From positions 98,974 through 162,973 of the forward strand of contig NZ_FZNN01000012.1 in the NCBI RefSeq assembly GCF_900188035.1: a DNA stretch of 64,000 bases, written 5' to 3'. This stretch comes from Puniceibacterium sediminis. Lineage in GTDB: Bacteria; Pseudomonadota; Alphaproteobacteria; Rhodobacterales; Rhodobacteraceae. Of this stretch, positions 17,464 through 27,388 are shown piece by piece. The notes beneath the pieces are model-generated. The model did no database searches. It was not told the origin of the DNA and was given only the letters and a program-made list of their open reading frames with translations. The position numbers and the translations under genes were made by a program. Position 1 is the first letter of the stretch. Every line of letters starts with the position of its first letter.

Positions 17464-18536
17464 TGGACCGAGGCCGTATCGCCATTGCCCACAAGGATGT
17501 AGGCTCCGGGCCGCTCTTCCAGCATAAAGGCGAAATCCTCGCCGCCCATGACCAGCGGCGCCTCGGCGCAGTCCCCGGACACGGCGCGTGCCACATCGGC
17601 GGCGAATTCAGTCTGCTCGTCGCTGTTCACCATGACCGGATAGTTGCGCACATAGTTGACGGTCGCAGTCGCCCCCATCGCCTCAGCCACGCCGTTGCAG
17701 ATCTTGGCGATCCGCTCTTCGGCCAAATCGCGGTTCTCGTTTGCCAGCGTCCGTACCGTACCCTTGAGCATGACGCGCTGCGGGATCACGTTATAGGCCT
17801 TGGAGGAGGATTCGATCGAAGTGACCGACACCACCAGCTGACTCACCGGGTCGGCGTTGCGGCTGGTAATGCTCTGCAGCGCCGTCACCACATGGGCGGC
17901 AACAAGGGTACTGTCGATGGTCTCATGCGGCTTGGCGGCATGACCGCCTTTGCCTTCGATCGTGATGTCGAAAAGGTCAGTCGCCGCAAAGAACGGGCCG
18001 GGCCGGATAGCAAAGCTGCCCAGCGGCTGCCCGGGCCAGTTGTGCATGCCATAGACTTCCTGGATGCCGAACCGCTCCATCATCCCGTCGTTGCACATCT
18101 CACGACCGCCGCCGCCGCCCTCTTCTGCGGGCTGAAAGATCACGGCGACGCTGCCGTCAAAGTTCCGCGTCTCTGCCAGATACTGCGCCGCGCCCAGAAG
18201 CATGGCCGTGTGCCCGTCATGCCCACAGGCGTGCATCGCGCCGGGGTTGGTCGAGGCGTATTCCACCCCGGTCTGTTCGGTAATCGGCAGGGCATCCATA
18301 TCGGCGCGCAGGCCAAGAACGCGGCCCTTGGTGTCAGTCTTGCCCTTGATGACCCCGACGACGCCTGTACGTCCGATGCCCTCGACAACCTCGTCGCAGC
18401 CAAAGGCCCGTAGTTTGTCAGCAACCAGCGCGCTGGTGCGGTGTGTGTCGAAAAGCACCTCGGGGTGGGCGTGAATATCACGGCGCCATTCGGTGATATC
18501 GGAATGCAGTTCGGCAAAGCGGTTCTTGACCGGCAT
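17373..18536 (-). CDS. M20 family amidohydrolase (hippurate hydrolase-like)
   Basis: A 387-residue M20D-type metal-dependent amidohydrolase that removes acyl groups from N-acyl amino acids. The motifs are complete: RRDIHAHPEV at the start, LRADMDALPI, then MHACGHDGHTAMLLG with the metal-binding Cys/His pair, FQPAEEGGGG and GGEDFAFML near the C-terminus. Start set at MPVKNRFAEL (AGGAGAC upstream); the extra 84 codons upstream are not family sequence. It follows the FAD oxidoreductase and argE-like genes on the same strand, suggesting a joint catabolic role. Confidence 0.9.
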   Translation of the reverse strand: MPVKNRFAELHSDITEWRRDIHAHPEVLFDTHRTSALVADKLRAFGCDEVVEGIGRTGVVGVIKGKTDTKGRVLGLRADMDALPITEQTGVEYASTNPGAMHACGHDGHTAMLLGAAQYLAETRNFDGSVAVIFQPAEEGGGGGREMCNDGMMERFGIQEVYGMHNWPGQPLGSFAIRPGPFFAATDLFDITIEGKGGHAAKPHETIDSTLVAAHVVTALQSITSRNADPVSQLVVSVTSIESSSKAYNVIPQRVMLKGTVRTLANENRDLAEERIAKICNGVAEAMGATATVNYVRNYPVMVNSDEQTEFAADVARAVSGDCAEAPLVMGGEDFAFMLEERPGAYILVGNGDTASVHHPEYNFNDEAIPAGCSWWAEIVERRMPAA

Positions 18537-18648
18537 GAAAAGTCTCCTGAGTCTGAATTTGGCGCCAAGTTGCATGAGCACCGGGGTGCCCGCAAGGCGA
18601 CAAGGCAGTTCCATAGGGTTGTTGTTCGAACACAAATTGGCGTGGTGC

Positions 18649-19992
18649 CTAAATATTTGGCCCCGGCACCATCCGGCTGCCGTCAGAAAACCGTGACATC
18701 CGGAAACGCGACAGGTCATGCCCCGGCGCGGTGCCCTGCACCAATGCGGCGGCGATGCGCCCAAAGGCCGGGCCGATCCCGAATCCATGCCCGCACATCC
18801 CCGTCGCCACCGTCAGCCCAGGCAGCGCCGCCACCCGATCAACCAGCGGGACAACATCCGGCAACACGTCAATCATCCCCGCCCAGACCCGGCGCGGCTT
18901 GACCGGGCCAACCTCGGGAAAGGCTGCGGCAAAGGCATCACAGGCGGCCTGCGCCTTGGCCACATTCGGTGGCGGGTTCAGGATACGCATCCGTTCGAAC
19001 GGTGTTTCCTCGTCGTCTGCCCATTTGCGCGGCGTGCCCCAGGCATCGGGATACCCGGCCGGTGCACGCGGAAGAAGACGCACATCAAATCCGCCCGATT
19101 TCAGCACCACAAGGTACTTGGCCAATGCACGCACCGCATCCGGCCCGACATATAGCTCGGACAGGGTCGAAGGGGCCACGGTATATCCCCCATCGGCCCG
19201 CGGGCGGAACGCAGTGCGATGGTCCACGCCTGCTCCGTCTGTCACCGGCGGTAAGGGCCCGGTTTCCAGCACGGTAGAGCCGACCGAGAGTTGCGGAATG
19301 TTCACGCCGTGGCGGCGCAGGAAAAGCGATGACCATGCCCCCCCGGCCAGCAGCACTTCTGCGGTCCGGATCCGGCCCTTTTCGGTCTGCACCCCGGCCA
19401 CGCGGCCCGCTTCCATGTCCAGGCCGCGTACGGCGCAGTCCTCGACGATCACCGCACCTGCATCACGCGCAAGCCGCGCCAGTTCCGGCACGGCGACCCA
19501 GGGTTCGCCCTTCATGTCCGATGGCGTGTGCAATGCACCGGGCCAACTGCCCTTGATCCCCGGCAGCAGCTGACTCAGCTCGGCACGGGACACCATGTGA
19601 CTGTCCAGCCCAAATCCCGCAGCGGAACCAAGCCAGTCCTCATAGGCCGCAAGATCCGATTCGCGTCGCGCAAGGTAGGTCACACCAACCGTGCGCACCC
19701 CAAGCCGCCCCTGACATTCGCGGTCGAGATCCCGCCACAGCCCCCGCGCTTCCAGCGCGATGGGAATTTCGGCCACGTCGCGGCCCTGCGTCCGGATCCA
19801 CCCCCAGTTGCGCGAACTTTGCTCTGCCGCGACCCGGCCCTTCTCAAGCAATGTCACCTGCACGCCCTGACGCGCCAGAAACAGAGCCGCCGACACGCCA
19901 ATGACGCCGCCGCCGATCACCACGACTTCGGATGCCCCCGGCAGGTCCGCGACGTGTTCGGGGGCGCCATCCCGAGTAAAGGGAAATGTCAT
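18649..19992 (-). CDS. FAD-dependent oxidoreductase of the D-amino acid oxidase/DadA family
   Basis: A 447-residue DAO-superfamily flavoenzyme. The dinucleotide-binding motif VVVIGGGVIGVSAALFLARQG is near residue 25, followed by SSRNWGWIRTQGRD, an N-terminal segment seen in a DadA-like subgroup, and GLTVATGMCGHGFGIGPAFG at the C-terminus, where the FAD pocket closes. Family members oxidise amines of amino acids or opines. The gene overlaps the argE-like gene by 4 bases and lies 112 bases before the M20 gene; the substrate is probably released by one of those hydrolases (inference). Confidence 0.85.
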   Translation of the reverse strand: MTFPFTRDGAPEHVADLPGASEVVVIGGGVIGVSAALFLARQGVQVTLLEKGRVAAEQSSRNWGWIRTQGRDVAEIPIALEARGLWRDLDRECQGRLGVRTVGVTYLARRESDLAAYEDWLGSAAGFGLDSHMVSRAELSQLLPGIKGSWPGALHTPSDMKGEPWVAVPELARLARDAGAVIVEDCAVRGLDMEAGRVAGVQTEKGRIRTAEVLLAGGAWSSLFLRRHGVNIPQLSVGSTVLETGPLPPVTDGAGVDHRTAFRPRADGGYTVAPSTLSELYVGPDAVRALAKYLVVLKSGGFDVRLLPRAPAGYPDAWGTPRKWADDEETPFERMRILNPPPNVAKAQAACDAFAAAFPEVGPVKPRRVWAGMIDVLPDVVPLVDRVAALPGLTVATGMCGHGFGIGPAFGRIAAALVQGTAPGHDLSRFRMSRFSDGSRMVPGPNI

Positions 19993-21152
19993 GCAGAAAG
20001 ATGCGCCAGAAGCCGCTCCATGAACGCCTGCCCGGCCTGAAACTGTGCCACGGTGATGTATTCATCGGGCTGATGCGCCTGCGCGATATCACCCGGTCCA
20101 CAGACCACGGCAGAATAACCGGCGCGCTGGAACTGGCCCGCTTCGGTCCCGTAGGAAACGACATTTGTCGTATTGTCTCCGGTCAGCTTTCTGACCAGCA
20201 TCTCGGCCTCGCCGTCCGCTTCGGGGACAAGGGCGGGCACGTCGAAACGTTGTTCGACGTCGATCCTCGCGTCGGGGTGGACGGCTTGCATCTCTGCCTC
20301 AACCGCGCGCAGTTCGGCGAAATAAGCGTCGCGCCAGTCCTCAAGGCGTTCGCCCGGCACCGCCCGAAAATCCATGCTGAACCGGCAATCCTTGGCGGTG
20401 ATGTTATGCGCTGTCCCGCCCGAAATCGTGCCGACATGCGCCGTCGTCCAGGGCGGCACAAAGGCGGCGGCCAGATCGCTGGGGGTAGCGGCCCGGCTTT
20501 CCGCGTTGCGCACGTTCGCCCAGTCGATCAGCTTGGCCGACCACATGATCGCGTTGACCCCGGTATGCATGAGCGACGAGTGCACCTCGAACCCGACCAC
20601 ATGGGTCCAGAACCCTGCCCCGCCCTTGTGACCTGTCACCGCCTTCATCATCGACGGCTCGCCAACGATCACGGCGGATGCCTTGGGCAGCGGCCCCTGC
20701 ATCGCTTCGATCATCGGCGGAGCACCCGTGCAGCCGATTTCCTCGTCATAGCTCAGCGCAATCTGCAATGGGCGTTTCACCCCGCGGTAGTGCGCCTCGA
20801 CCATGGCCCAGATCGCCAAGGCATCGAAACCTTTCATATCCGTGGTGCCGCGCCCATAAAGTCTGCCATCCCGCTCCTCGACCACATAGGGGTCCGAGGC
20901 CCAGGGCTGACCGTCCACCGGCACCACATCCGTATGACCCGACAGCACCAAACCACCTGCAACATCAGGTCCAACATGGGCAAACAGCGCAGCCTTTTCA
21001 CCAGTCTCGTCATAGTGGCGGTGGGCAGTGATTCCGTGGCCCGCAAGATACTCCTCGACCCAGTCGATCAATGGCAGATTGCTGTCGCGGCTCACGGTCG
21101 GAAAAGACACAAGCTTGTCGAGTAGATCGCGCGGAGTCAGACGAGGGTGCAT
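19989..21152 (-). CDS. argE: Acetylornithine deacetylase-like M20 peptidase
   Basis: A 387-residue M20A/ArgE-type zinc deacylase. Metal-binding segments are VLSGHTDVVPVDGQPW, GRGTTDMKGFDAL and SYDEEIGCTGAPPM, with the C-terminal PGDIAQAHQPDEY. The true start is MHPRLTPRDLL, the longer frame upstream being unlike the family. It could be ArgE of arginine synthesis or a related N-acyl amino acid deacylase; pairing with an oxidase (4-base overlap) and a second M20 enzyme fits catabolism as well as synthesis, so the symbol is tentative. Confidence 0.82.
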   Translation of the reverse strand: MHPRLTPRDLLDKLVSFPTVSRDSNLPLIDWVEEYLAGHGITAHRHYDETGEKAALFAHVGPDVAGGLVLSGHTDVVPVDGQPWASDPYVVEERDGRLYGRGTTDMKGFDALAIWAMVEAHYRGVKRPLQIALSYDEEIGCTGAPPMIEAMQGPLPKASAVIVGEPSMMKAVTGHKGGAGFWTHVVGFEVHSSLMHTGVNAIMWSAKLIDWANVRNAESRAATPSDLAAAFVPPWTTAHVGTISGGTAHNITAKDCRFSMDFRAVPGERLEDWRDAYFAELRAVEAEMQAVHPDARIDVEQRFDVPALVPEADGEAEMLVRKLTGDNTTNVVSYGTEAGQFQRAGYSAVVCGPGDIAQAHQPDEYITVAQFQAGQAFMERLLAHLSA

Positions 21153-21337
21153 TGGGGGCCTTTCTGCATTATCTGCGCTGCAGCATAGCCCCATAAAATG
21201 CAGAGTCACAGGGGTACAGGCGGCGAAATGCAGGCCTTGTGCCGATCGCGATTCATCTTGCACGCTAAACTTTTGCCGACGTGAATTTTGCGCGTCCAAT
21301 CGCGCTGCAACCACTCACCAGAGGTTGGATATCCGGG

Positions 21338-22264
21338 CTATTTCAATGGCAGCACAAAGTCAGAAACCACCGGATAATGATCGCTTGGCCATTCCCCGTC
21401 GAACTGCCGACGCAAAACGACAGGCTGACCCACAGGCCGAATGTCCGGCGTCGCCCCAATGTGATCGATCGCACCAAACAGGTTGAATCCACGGTCAAAA
21501 TGATAGGTCGCCCCCTCGACCGGGACAAAATCCACACCGGCCCGCGACAGGATTTCATAGGCCTCGCCGCCCACCCGCGCGTTTAGATCACCAACCAGAA
21601 ATACCGGCTCTGCGGCATCGATCCGGGCCCTCATCCGCTCAGCCACCAGTGCTGCGGACAGCCGCCGGTTGGACCCGCTCTTGTATTCGAAGTGCACATT
21701 GTAAACCGTGAAGGGCCTGCCACCCTCCCGGTGCTGAAACCGTACCCAGGAACAAAAGGCCGGATAGGAACCATTGAAGGTGCGCGAATAGATCACATCC
21801 GGGGTGTCAGAGAAAAAGAACCAGCCCTGATCCAGTACATCCAACCGGTCGGTCCGATAGAAAACCGGCTGGGTAGAGGGAAAATCACGCCAGTCGCCAC
21901 TTGCCGCGGCCCGGTACGCGGGGTTCTGTTCAAGCAGATAATCCCGCGCCAGATTGACCGAACCATCGTCACCGCGCTGAAAGCTCTCCAGCTCCTGAAA
22001 CGCCACGACATCCGCGCCAAGCGCCTTGAAGGTCGCGTCAAAGGCACCCTTGCGCTGATTCCAATTACCCAGGGACCAGGCGCCCGTCTGCTGACCCAGA
22101 TTGATGTAGTGAGAGTTGAAGGTCGCCACGCGCAGCGCCCCATCTGGACGGGGCGGGACCGCAACCCGTTCAGAGTTGGACAGATGCATCGCGCAGGCGA
22201 CAAGGGTCAGCGCCGCGATTAGCCCCAGCAGACCCTTGATCAACACAACCGTCACACGCCGCAT
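21338..22264 (-). CDS. Endonuclease/exonuclease/phosphatase family lipoprotein
   Basis: A 308-residue EEP-fold protein. The N-terminus has a hydrophobic stretch ending in a lipobox (LTLVACA), so it should be a membrane-anchored lipoprotein. Catalytic segments of the EEP fold are visible: RVATFNSHYIN, DVVAFQELESF with the metal-binding Glu, VFLVGDLNARVG with the Asp and Asn, and GEWPSDHYPVVSDF with the Asp-His near the C-terminus. The family covers nucleases, phosphatases and phospholipases; the substrate cannot be told. A gap of 129 bases separates it from the ABC ATPase gene upstream. Confidence 0.8.
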   Translation of the reverse strand: MRRVTVVLIKGLLGLIAALTLVACAMHLSNSERVAVPPRPDGALRVATFNSHYINLGQQTGAWSLGNWNQRKGAFDATFKALGADVVAFQELESFQRGDDGSVNLARDYLLEQNPAYRAAASGDWRDFPSTQPVFYRTDRLDVLDQGWFFFSDTPDVIYSRTFNGSYPAFCSWVRFQHREGGRPFTVYNVHFEYKSGSNRRLSAALVAERMRARIDAAEPVFLVGDLNARVGGEAYEILSRAGVDFVPVEGATYHFDRGFNLFGAIDHIGATPDIRPVGQPVVLRRQFDGEWPSDHYPVVSDFVLPLK

Positions 22265-22393
22265 CGCACCCTCCAGACCAACGTCAACACGCTTAAACGC
22301 AGCAACCTTCGGGTTCCGTCTGCTCAGTATCGTCCGGGGGCCTCTGAGAAAATCAGAATGTCCAGCGCGTGACGGCCTGCGCCCTGCCCCGGA

Positions 22394-24214
22394 TCAGTAC
22401 CCGCTGTCAGAGGTCAGAACGTAATGCCCCGGGCTGGCTTCGGAAAAGACCGACGGCCCGGGTTCATACCCGACGGGGTGGATCGGTGACGGGATCGGCT
22501 TGAAATTCAGGTCCTTCTCGGATTTGCGCCGACGTGGATCGGCAATCGGAACGGCCTTCATCAGCGCCTGAGTGTAGGGATGCTGAGGGTTTTCGAACAC
22601 TGCGGCCCGCGGCCCCAGTTCAACGATCCGGCCCAGATACATCACGCCAACCTTGTGGCTGACCCGTTCGACCACGGCCATGTCATGGCTGATGAACAGG
22701 AACGACAGCCCCAGATCGGCCTGCAACTCCATCATCAGGTTGACCACCTGCGCCTGCACCGACACGTCCAGCGCCGATACCGCTTCGTCCGCGATGATCA
22801 GCTTGGGATTCAGCGCCAGCGCACGGGCAATCGCGACCCGCTGGCGCTGCCCGCCAGACAGTTCGTGCGGAAAGCGGCGCAGGAAAGAGCGCGGCAGTTC
22901 GACCCGATCGAACAGCATCGCGATTCGGTCGTCCATTTCCGACCCCTTGTGGGTGCCGAAATTCCGCATCGGCTCGGCCACCTGATCGCTCAGGTTCATC
23001 TGCGGATTGAGCGATGCGAACGGATCCTGAAAGATCATCTGCATGTCCAGCCGCGCCGTGCGCAGATCATGCTGGTTCAAGGCCATGATGTCCTTGCCGC
23101 CCAGCTCGATACTGCCCGACAGCGGCTCGATCAGGCGCAGGATTGAACGCCCCGCCGTCGATTTGCCACAGCCGGATTCGCCAACCAGCGACAGCGTCTG
23201 ACCCTTCTGGATATCAAAGGACAGATCCTCGACCGCATGCACATTCGCCACCGTGCGACGGAAAAAACCGCCCTTGACCGGGAATCGTGTCGTAAGGTTG
23301 CGCACCTTCAGCAGAACATCGTCCGAGCCGCGAATGGGCTTTGGTTCATGCGCATCCGAACCCAGCAGTTTCATCGGTTCGGGAAATGCCTTGCCCGTCA
23401 TCTCGCCCAGCTTTGGAACGGCAGCCAGCAGCGCCTGAGTATAGGGATGCTGCGGGTTCTCGAATATCTCCTCGACCGTGCCTTCCTCGACCTTGTTGCC
23501 GCGGAACATCACCACCACGCGGTCCGCCATCTGCGCCACCACGGCCATATCGTGGGTGATGAACATCACCGCCGTGCCGGTTTCACGTTTCAGCCGGTCG
23601 ATCAGCGCAAGGATCTCGGCCTGAATGGTCACGTCCAGCGCCGTTGTCGGCTCATCCGCGATCAGCAGGCGGGGCTTGCAGGCCAGCGCCATGGCGATCA
23701 CCACCCGCTGACGCATGCCGCCAGAAAGCTCGTGCGGATACTGCTTCAGCCGCCGTTCGGGTTCAGGAATACGAACCTGCTGCATCAATTCTAGCGCGCG
23801 GGCCTCTGCCTGTTCGCGATCCATGCCGCGATGCACCCGCAGCCCTTCGGTCAATTGCTTGCCGACGGTGAACACCGGGTTCAGCGCCGTCATCGGTTCC
23901 TGAAAGATCATGCCGATCTCGTTGCCGCGAATCGTGCGCATCAGATCCTGACTGGTCTGCGCCAGGTCGATCTCTCCGCCTTCCTTGCGGTCGAACAAAA
24001 GTCGGCCGTTCGCGATATCACCGCCGCCATATTCGATCAGCCGCATCAGCGACAGCGACGAAACCGACTTGCCCGACCCCGATTCCCCGACCACACAGAC
24101 CGTCTCTCCCGGGCCGATCTCAAAGGATACATCCTCGACCCCCACCACCGGGCCATCTTTGGTTTCGAATTCGACGCGCAGATTTTCGATCCGGGCGATG
24201 GCGTGGTCCAGCAT
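22394..24214 (-). CDS. Peptide ABC transporter, fused double ATP-binding protein (DppD-DppF type)
   Basis: A 606-residue cytoplasmic ATPase with two nucleotide-binding domains in one chain. First domain: Walker A VVGESGSGKSVSSL, signature LSGGMRQRV, Walker B LLIADEPTTALD. Second: Walker A LVGESGCGKSTAGR, signature LSGGQRQRV, Walker B LIIADEAVSALD. Each domain ends with an oligopeptide-type C-terminal segment (ENPQHPYTQALL and NPQHPYTQALMKAV). Start set at MLDHAIARIENL. It is divergent from the binding-protein and permease genes across a 276-base gap, so it should power that importer. Confidence 0.93.
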   Translation of the reverse strand: MLDHAIARIENLRVEFETKDGPVVGVEDVSFEIGPGETVCVVGESGSGKSVSSLSLMRLIEYGGGDIANGRLLFDRKEGGEIDLAQTSQDLMRTIRGNEIGMIFQEPMTALNPVFTVGKQLTEGLRVHRGMDREQAEARALELMQQVRIPEPERRLKQYPHELSGGMRQRVVIAMALACKPRLLIADEPTTALDVTIQAEILALIDRLKRETGTAVMFITHDMAVVAQMADRVVVMFRGNKVEEGTVEEIFENPQHPYTQALLAAVPKLGEMTGKAFPEPMKLLGSDAHEPKPIRGSDDVLLKVRNLTTRFPVKGGFFRRTVANVHAVEDLSFDIQKGQTLSLVGESGCGKSTAGRSILRLIEPLSGSIELGGKDIMALNQHDLRTARLDMQMIFQDPFASLNPQMNLSDQVAEPMRNFGTHKGSEMDDRIAMLFDRVELPRSFLRRFPHELSGGQRQRVAIARALALNPKLIIADEAVSALDVSVQAQVVNLMMELQADLGLSFLFISHDMAVVERVSHKVGVMYLGRIVELGPRAAVFENPQHPYTQALMKAVPIADPRRRKSEKDLNFKPIPSPIHPVGYEPGPSVFSEASPGHYVLTSDSGY

Positions 24215-24490
24215 GCAGGTCCCCTTGGACTGAGAGATTGCGCCGGGAACTCCGGCGGTTGCCAAAGGTAAAGGCACTGTCGGAGCAGTGTCAAACCCAT
24301 CCGGCCTGTTTCCGTTAGGCAAAGCCTTGCAATTTCCGCAAAGTCTGTTTCGATGGCGCCACCGTGTGGGGATAACGGTTTAGGATCATCCAGTTCCACG
24401 TCCAATGGCCGTGAACAGGGATGGTGCCGTGATTCCCGCACAACTAACAGTGGCCCCGGGCTAACCGGACGCCCAACAGGGAGTATTGAT

Positions 24491-26197
24491 ATGAAAATGA
24501 AAACCCTTTTGCTGGGGGCCGCGGCGTGTTTTGCCATGGCGCCCGCAGCGATGGCCGAACGCGGAGAAGACGGCAACGTCAACATCATCTATTGGCAAGC
24601 ACCGTCGATCATGAACCCGTTCCTTTCGGGCGGCACCAAGGATATCGAGGCGGCCAGCCTCGTGATCGAACCGCTGGGTCGCTATGACCCGACCGGCGCT
24701 CTCGTGCCCTTCCTCGCCGAGGAAATTCCGACAGTCGAAAATGGCGGCGTGTCCGAAGACCTGACTTCGATCACATGGAAGATCAAAGCTGGCCTCAAGT
24801 GGTCTGACGGCACAGACTTTACCGCCGAGGACGTCAAATTCACTGGCGACTACTGCATGAACCCCGAAGGCGGCTGCGCGCAGCTGGCCAAGTTCACGGG
24901 CGTTGAAGTGATCGAAGTGATTGATCCGCTCACCGTCAAGGTTACTTTCGGCGCGCCCACGCCGAACCCCTATGGCCCCTTCATGGGCGGCCAATCGCCG
25001 ATCCTGCAAAAGGCTCAGTTCGAAAACTGCACCGGTGCCGCAGCATCGACCTGCACGGACCAGAACTTTGCGCCCATCGGCACGGGCCCGTTCGTGGTGA
25101 AAGATTTCCGTCCCAACGACGTGATCTCGCTCGAAGCGAACCCCAACTATCGTGACCCAGCCAAACCTGCCTTTGCCACGGTCAACTTCAAAGGCGGCGG
25201 CGATGCTAATGCTGCTGGCCGTGCAGTGATGGAAACGGGCGAATTCGACTACGCCTGGAACCTGCAGCTGGCGCCCGACGTGCTGGCGCAGATGGCCAAA
25301 GGCGGCAAGGGCGTAGCTGTTGCAGCATTCGGCACACTGGTCGAGCGGATCGAGATGAACATGACCGATCCGTCGCCCGAGCTGCCCGAGGGCGAGCGGG
25401 CAACCGTTGCACACCCGCACCCGATCCTGTCCGATTTCAACGTACGCAAGGCGCTATCGATGGCGATCGATCGTGAACTGCTTGTCGAAATCGGCTATGG
25501 TCAGGCCGGCCGTGCGACCTGCAACCTGGTCCCTGCTCCTGATCTTTATGCTTCGGAGTCCAACACCGACTGTCTGGTTCAGGATATCGACGGCGCCAAG
25601 GCTCTGCTGGAAGGCGCCGGCTGGACCGACACCGACGGTGACGGCATCCGCGACAAGGATGGCATGAAGCTCTCGCTGCTTTATCAGTCCTCGACCAACG
25701 CTGTCCGTCAGGATTTTCAGGCACTGATCAAGGATTGGTGGAGCCAGATCGGGGTTGAAACCGAACTGCGTAACGTCGATTCGTCGGTCTTCTTCGGTGG
25801 TGATGCCGGTTCGCCCGACACCTTCCAGAAGTTCTATGCCGACGTGGAAATGTACGCCAACAACTTCGACGGCACCGATCCGCAGTCGTACCTGTCGATG
25901 TACCGCTGTGGCAACGAACCCAAGCCGTCTTCGCAGTGGCAGGGTGAGAACATCAACCGCTTCTGCAACGAAGAGTATGACGCCCTGCTGGACGAACTCG
26001 CCAAGACAGGCGAACTCGGCAAGCGTGGCGAAATTGCCAAGCGCCTGAACGACATCATCACCAAGGAAACGATGACCATCGTTCCGCTGGTTGATCGCGG
26101 TCGTGTCTCGGCACATTCCAACTCGCTCGGTGGTGTTGCGCTCAACACCTGGGATTCCGAGCTTTGGAACGTTGCCGACTGGTATCGTATCGACTAA
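24491..26197 (+). CDS. Peptide ABC transporter periplasmic binding protein
   Basis: A 568-residue SBP family 5 protein with a Sec signal peptide (KTLLLGAAACFAMAPAAMA). Typical SBP5 segments are WKIKAGLKWSDGTDFTAEDV, FNVRKALSMAIDRELL and ALLEGAGWTDTDGDGIRD. It captures peptides or related solutes in the periplasm for the DppBC permeases downstream. Start at 24491, with a GGGAG motif before it; the longer frame upstream lacks a signal peptide. A 183-base gap follows before the permease genes, common where the binding protein is made in excess. Confidence 0.95.
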   Translation: MKMKTLLLGAAACFAMAPAAMAERGEDGNVNIIYWQAPSIMNPFLSGGTKDIEAASLVIEPLGRYDPTGALVPFLAEEIPTVENGGVSEDLTSITWKIKAGLKWSDGTDFTAEDVKFTGDYCMNPEGGCAQLAKFTGVEVIEVIDPLTVKVTFGAPTPNPYGPFMGGQSPILQKAQFENCTGAAASTCTDQNFAPIGTGPFVVKDFRPNDVISLEANPNYRDPAKPAFATVNFKGGGDANAAGRAVMETGEFDYAWNLQLAPDVLAQMAKGGKGVAVAAFGTLVERIEMNMTDPSPELPEGERATVAHPHPILSDFNVRKALSMAIDRELLVEIGYGQAGRATCNLVPAPDLYASESNTDCLVQDIDGAKALLEGAGWTDTDGDGIRDKDGMKLSLLYQSSTNAVRQDFQALIKDWWSQIGVETELRNVDSSVFFGGDAGSPDTFQKFYADVEMYANNFDGTDPQSYLSMYRCGNEPKPSSQWQGENINRFCNEEYDALLDELAKTGELGKRGEIAKRLNDIITKETMTIVPLVDRGRVSAHSNSLGGVALNTWDSELWNVADWYRID

Positions 26198-26380
26198 AAA
26201 AACAGCACTTTGGACGCGGCGGGCCTTGCCCTGCCGCGTCTGCGCTGTCAACTGGGGCGCAATCAGCCTAGTCTGACAAATCCACGCGTCCGCGCCATGC
26301 GATCCGGACGCCCATAATAACGCCGCTCAAGCGCAGGAACTGATGCCCATACTCCCCAAACTCATGACCCGAGGCGCCGC

Positions 26381-27388
26381 ATGCTGACCTTTGCAATCCG
26401 ACGACTGGCCCTCTCCGTCCCGACGCTTCTGTTCATCAGTTTCGCGATCTTCATGCTGCTGCAACTCGCCCCCGGCGATCCGATGTCGCAGGTCCCCCTG
26501 ACCGTCCCGCCCGAGGTCAAGGAAAAGATGCGCCAGGCCCTTGGTCTGGGTGAACCGCCTCTGATCCAGTACTGGAAATGGCTGGTCCAGATGTTCTGGA
26601 TCGAACCGCAGGTTCTCTGGGACCACATGTTCGGCACCTCGTTTGCCGAAGGTAAGCTGCGCGTCATCTCCTGGCAGACCCGGTCCCCGGTGATGGACAT
26701 CGTGCTACAGCGTATTCCGCAGACGCTCTGGGTCGTTGGCCTGTCCTACGTGGTCGGCGTGCTGATCGCCCTGCCCATCGGCATCTATTCCGCCTACCGG
26801 CAGTATTCGGTTTTCGACCAGTCGGGCACATTCATCACGATGATCGGCTTTTCGATCCCGCCGTTCTTCACCGGACCGCTGCTGATCGTGGTCTTTTCGG
26901 TGCAACTTGGCTGGTTCCCGTCGATCTACGACACGACGCTTGTGGTCGACAGCTGGGCGAACTTCAAAATCCAGCTACAGCAGATGATCATGCCCGTGAT
27001 GGTGCTGGCCCTGCAAACCACAGCACAGCTCAGCCGCTACATGCGTGCCTCCATGCTCGACAACCTCAATCAGGACTACGTGCGCACCGCCCGCGCCAAG
27101 GGCCTGTCCGAGGCGGTCGTCGTCATGGTGCATGTGCTGCGCAACTCGATGATCCCGGTGGTCACGGTGATTGCGCTTGGGGTGCCCGCGATCTTTGGTG
27201 GCGCCATCATCACCGAGAACGTGTTCAAGGTGAACGGTATCGGCCAGTTGCTGATCACCGCGCTCTTTGCCAATGACCTGCCGATGGTGATGACGCTGAC
27301 CTTCATCTTTGCCTTCCTCATCGTCATGTTCAACCTTATTGCCGATATCCTCTACGGCGTCCTCGACCCAAGGATCCGCTATGACTAA
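26381..27388 (+). CDS. Peptide ABC transporter permease (DppB type)
   Basis: A 335-residue inner-membrane permease with the N-terminal helix of the DppB/OppB group (MLTFAIRRLALSVPTLLFIS) and about six membrane segments. The EAA-type coupling loop reads DYVRTARAKGLSEAVVVMVH near residue 230, where it contacts the ATPase. Its stop overlaps the dppC start by 8 bases, implying tight translational coupling. Confidence 0.95.
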   Translation: MLTFAIRRLALSVPTLLFISFAIFMLLQLAPGDPMSQVPLTVPPEVKEKMRQALGLGEPPLIQYWKWLVQMFWIEPQVLWDHMFGTSFAEGKLRVISWQTRSPVMDIVLQRIPQTLWVVGLSYVVGVLIALPIGIYSAYRQYSVFDQSGTFITMIGFSIPPFFTGPLLIVVFSVQLGWFPSIYDTTLVVDSWANFKIQLQQMIMPVMVLALQTTAQLSRYMRASMLDNLNQDYVRTARAKGLSEAVVVMVHVLRNSMIPVVTVIALGVPAIFGGAIITENVFKVNGIGQLLITALFANDLPMVMTLTFIFAFLIVMFNLIADILYGVLDPRIRYD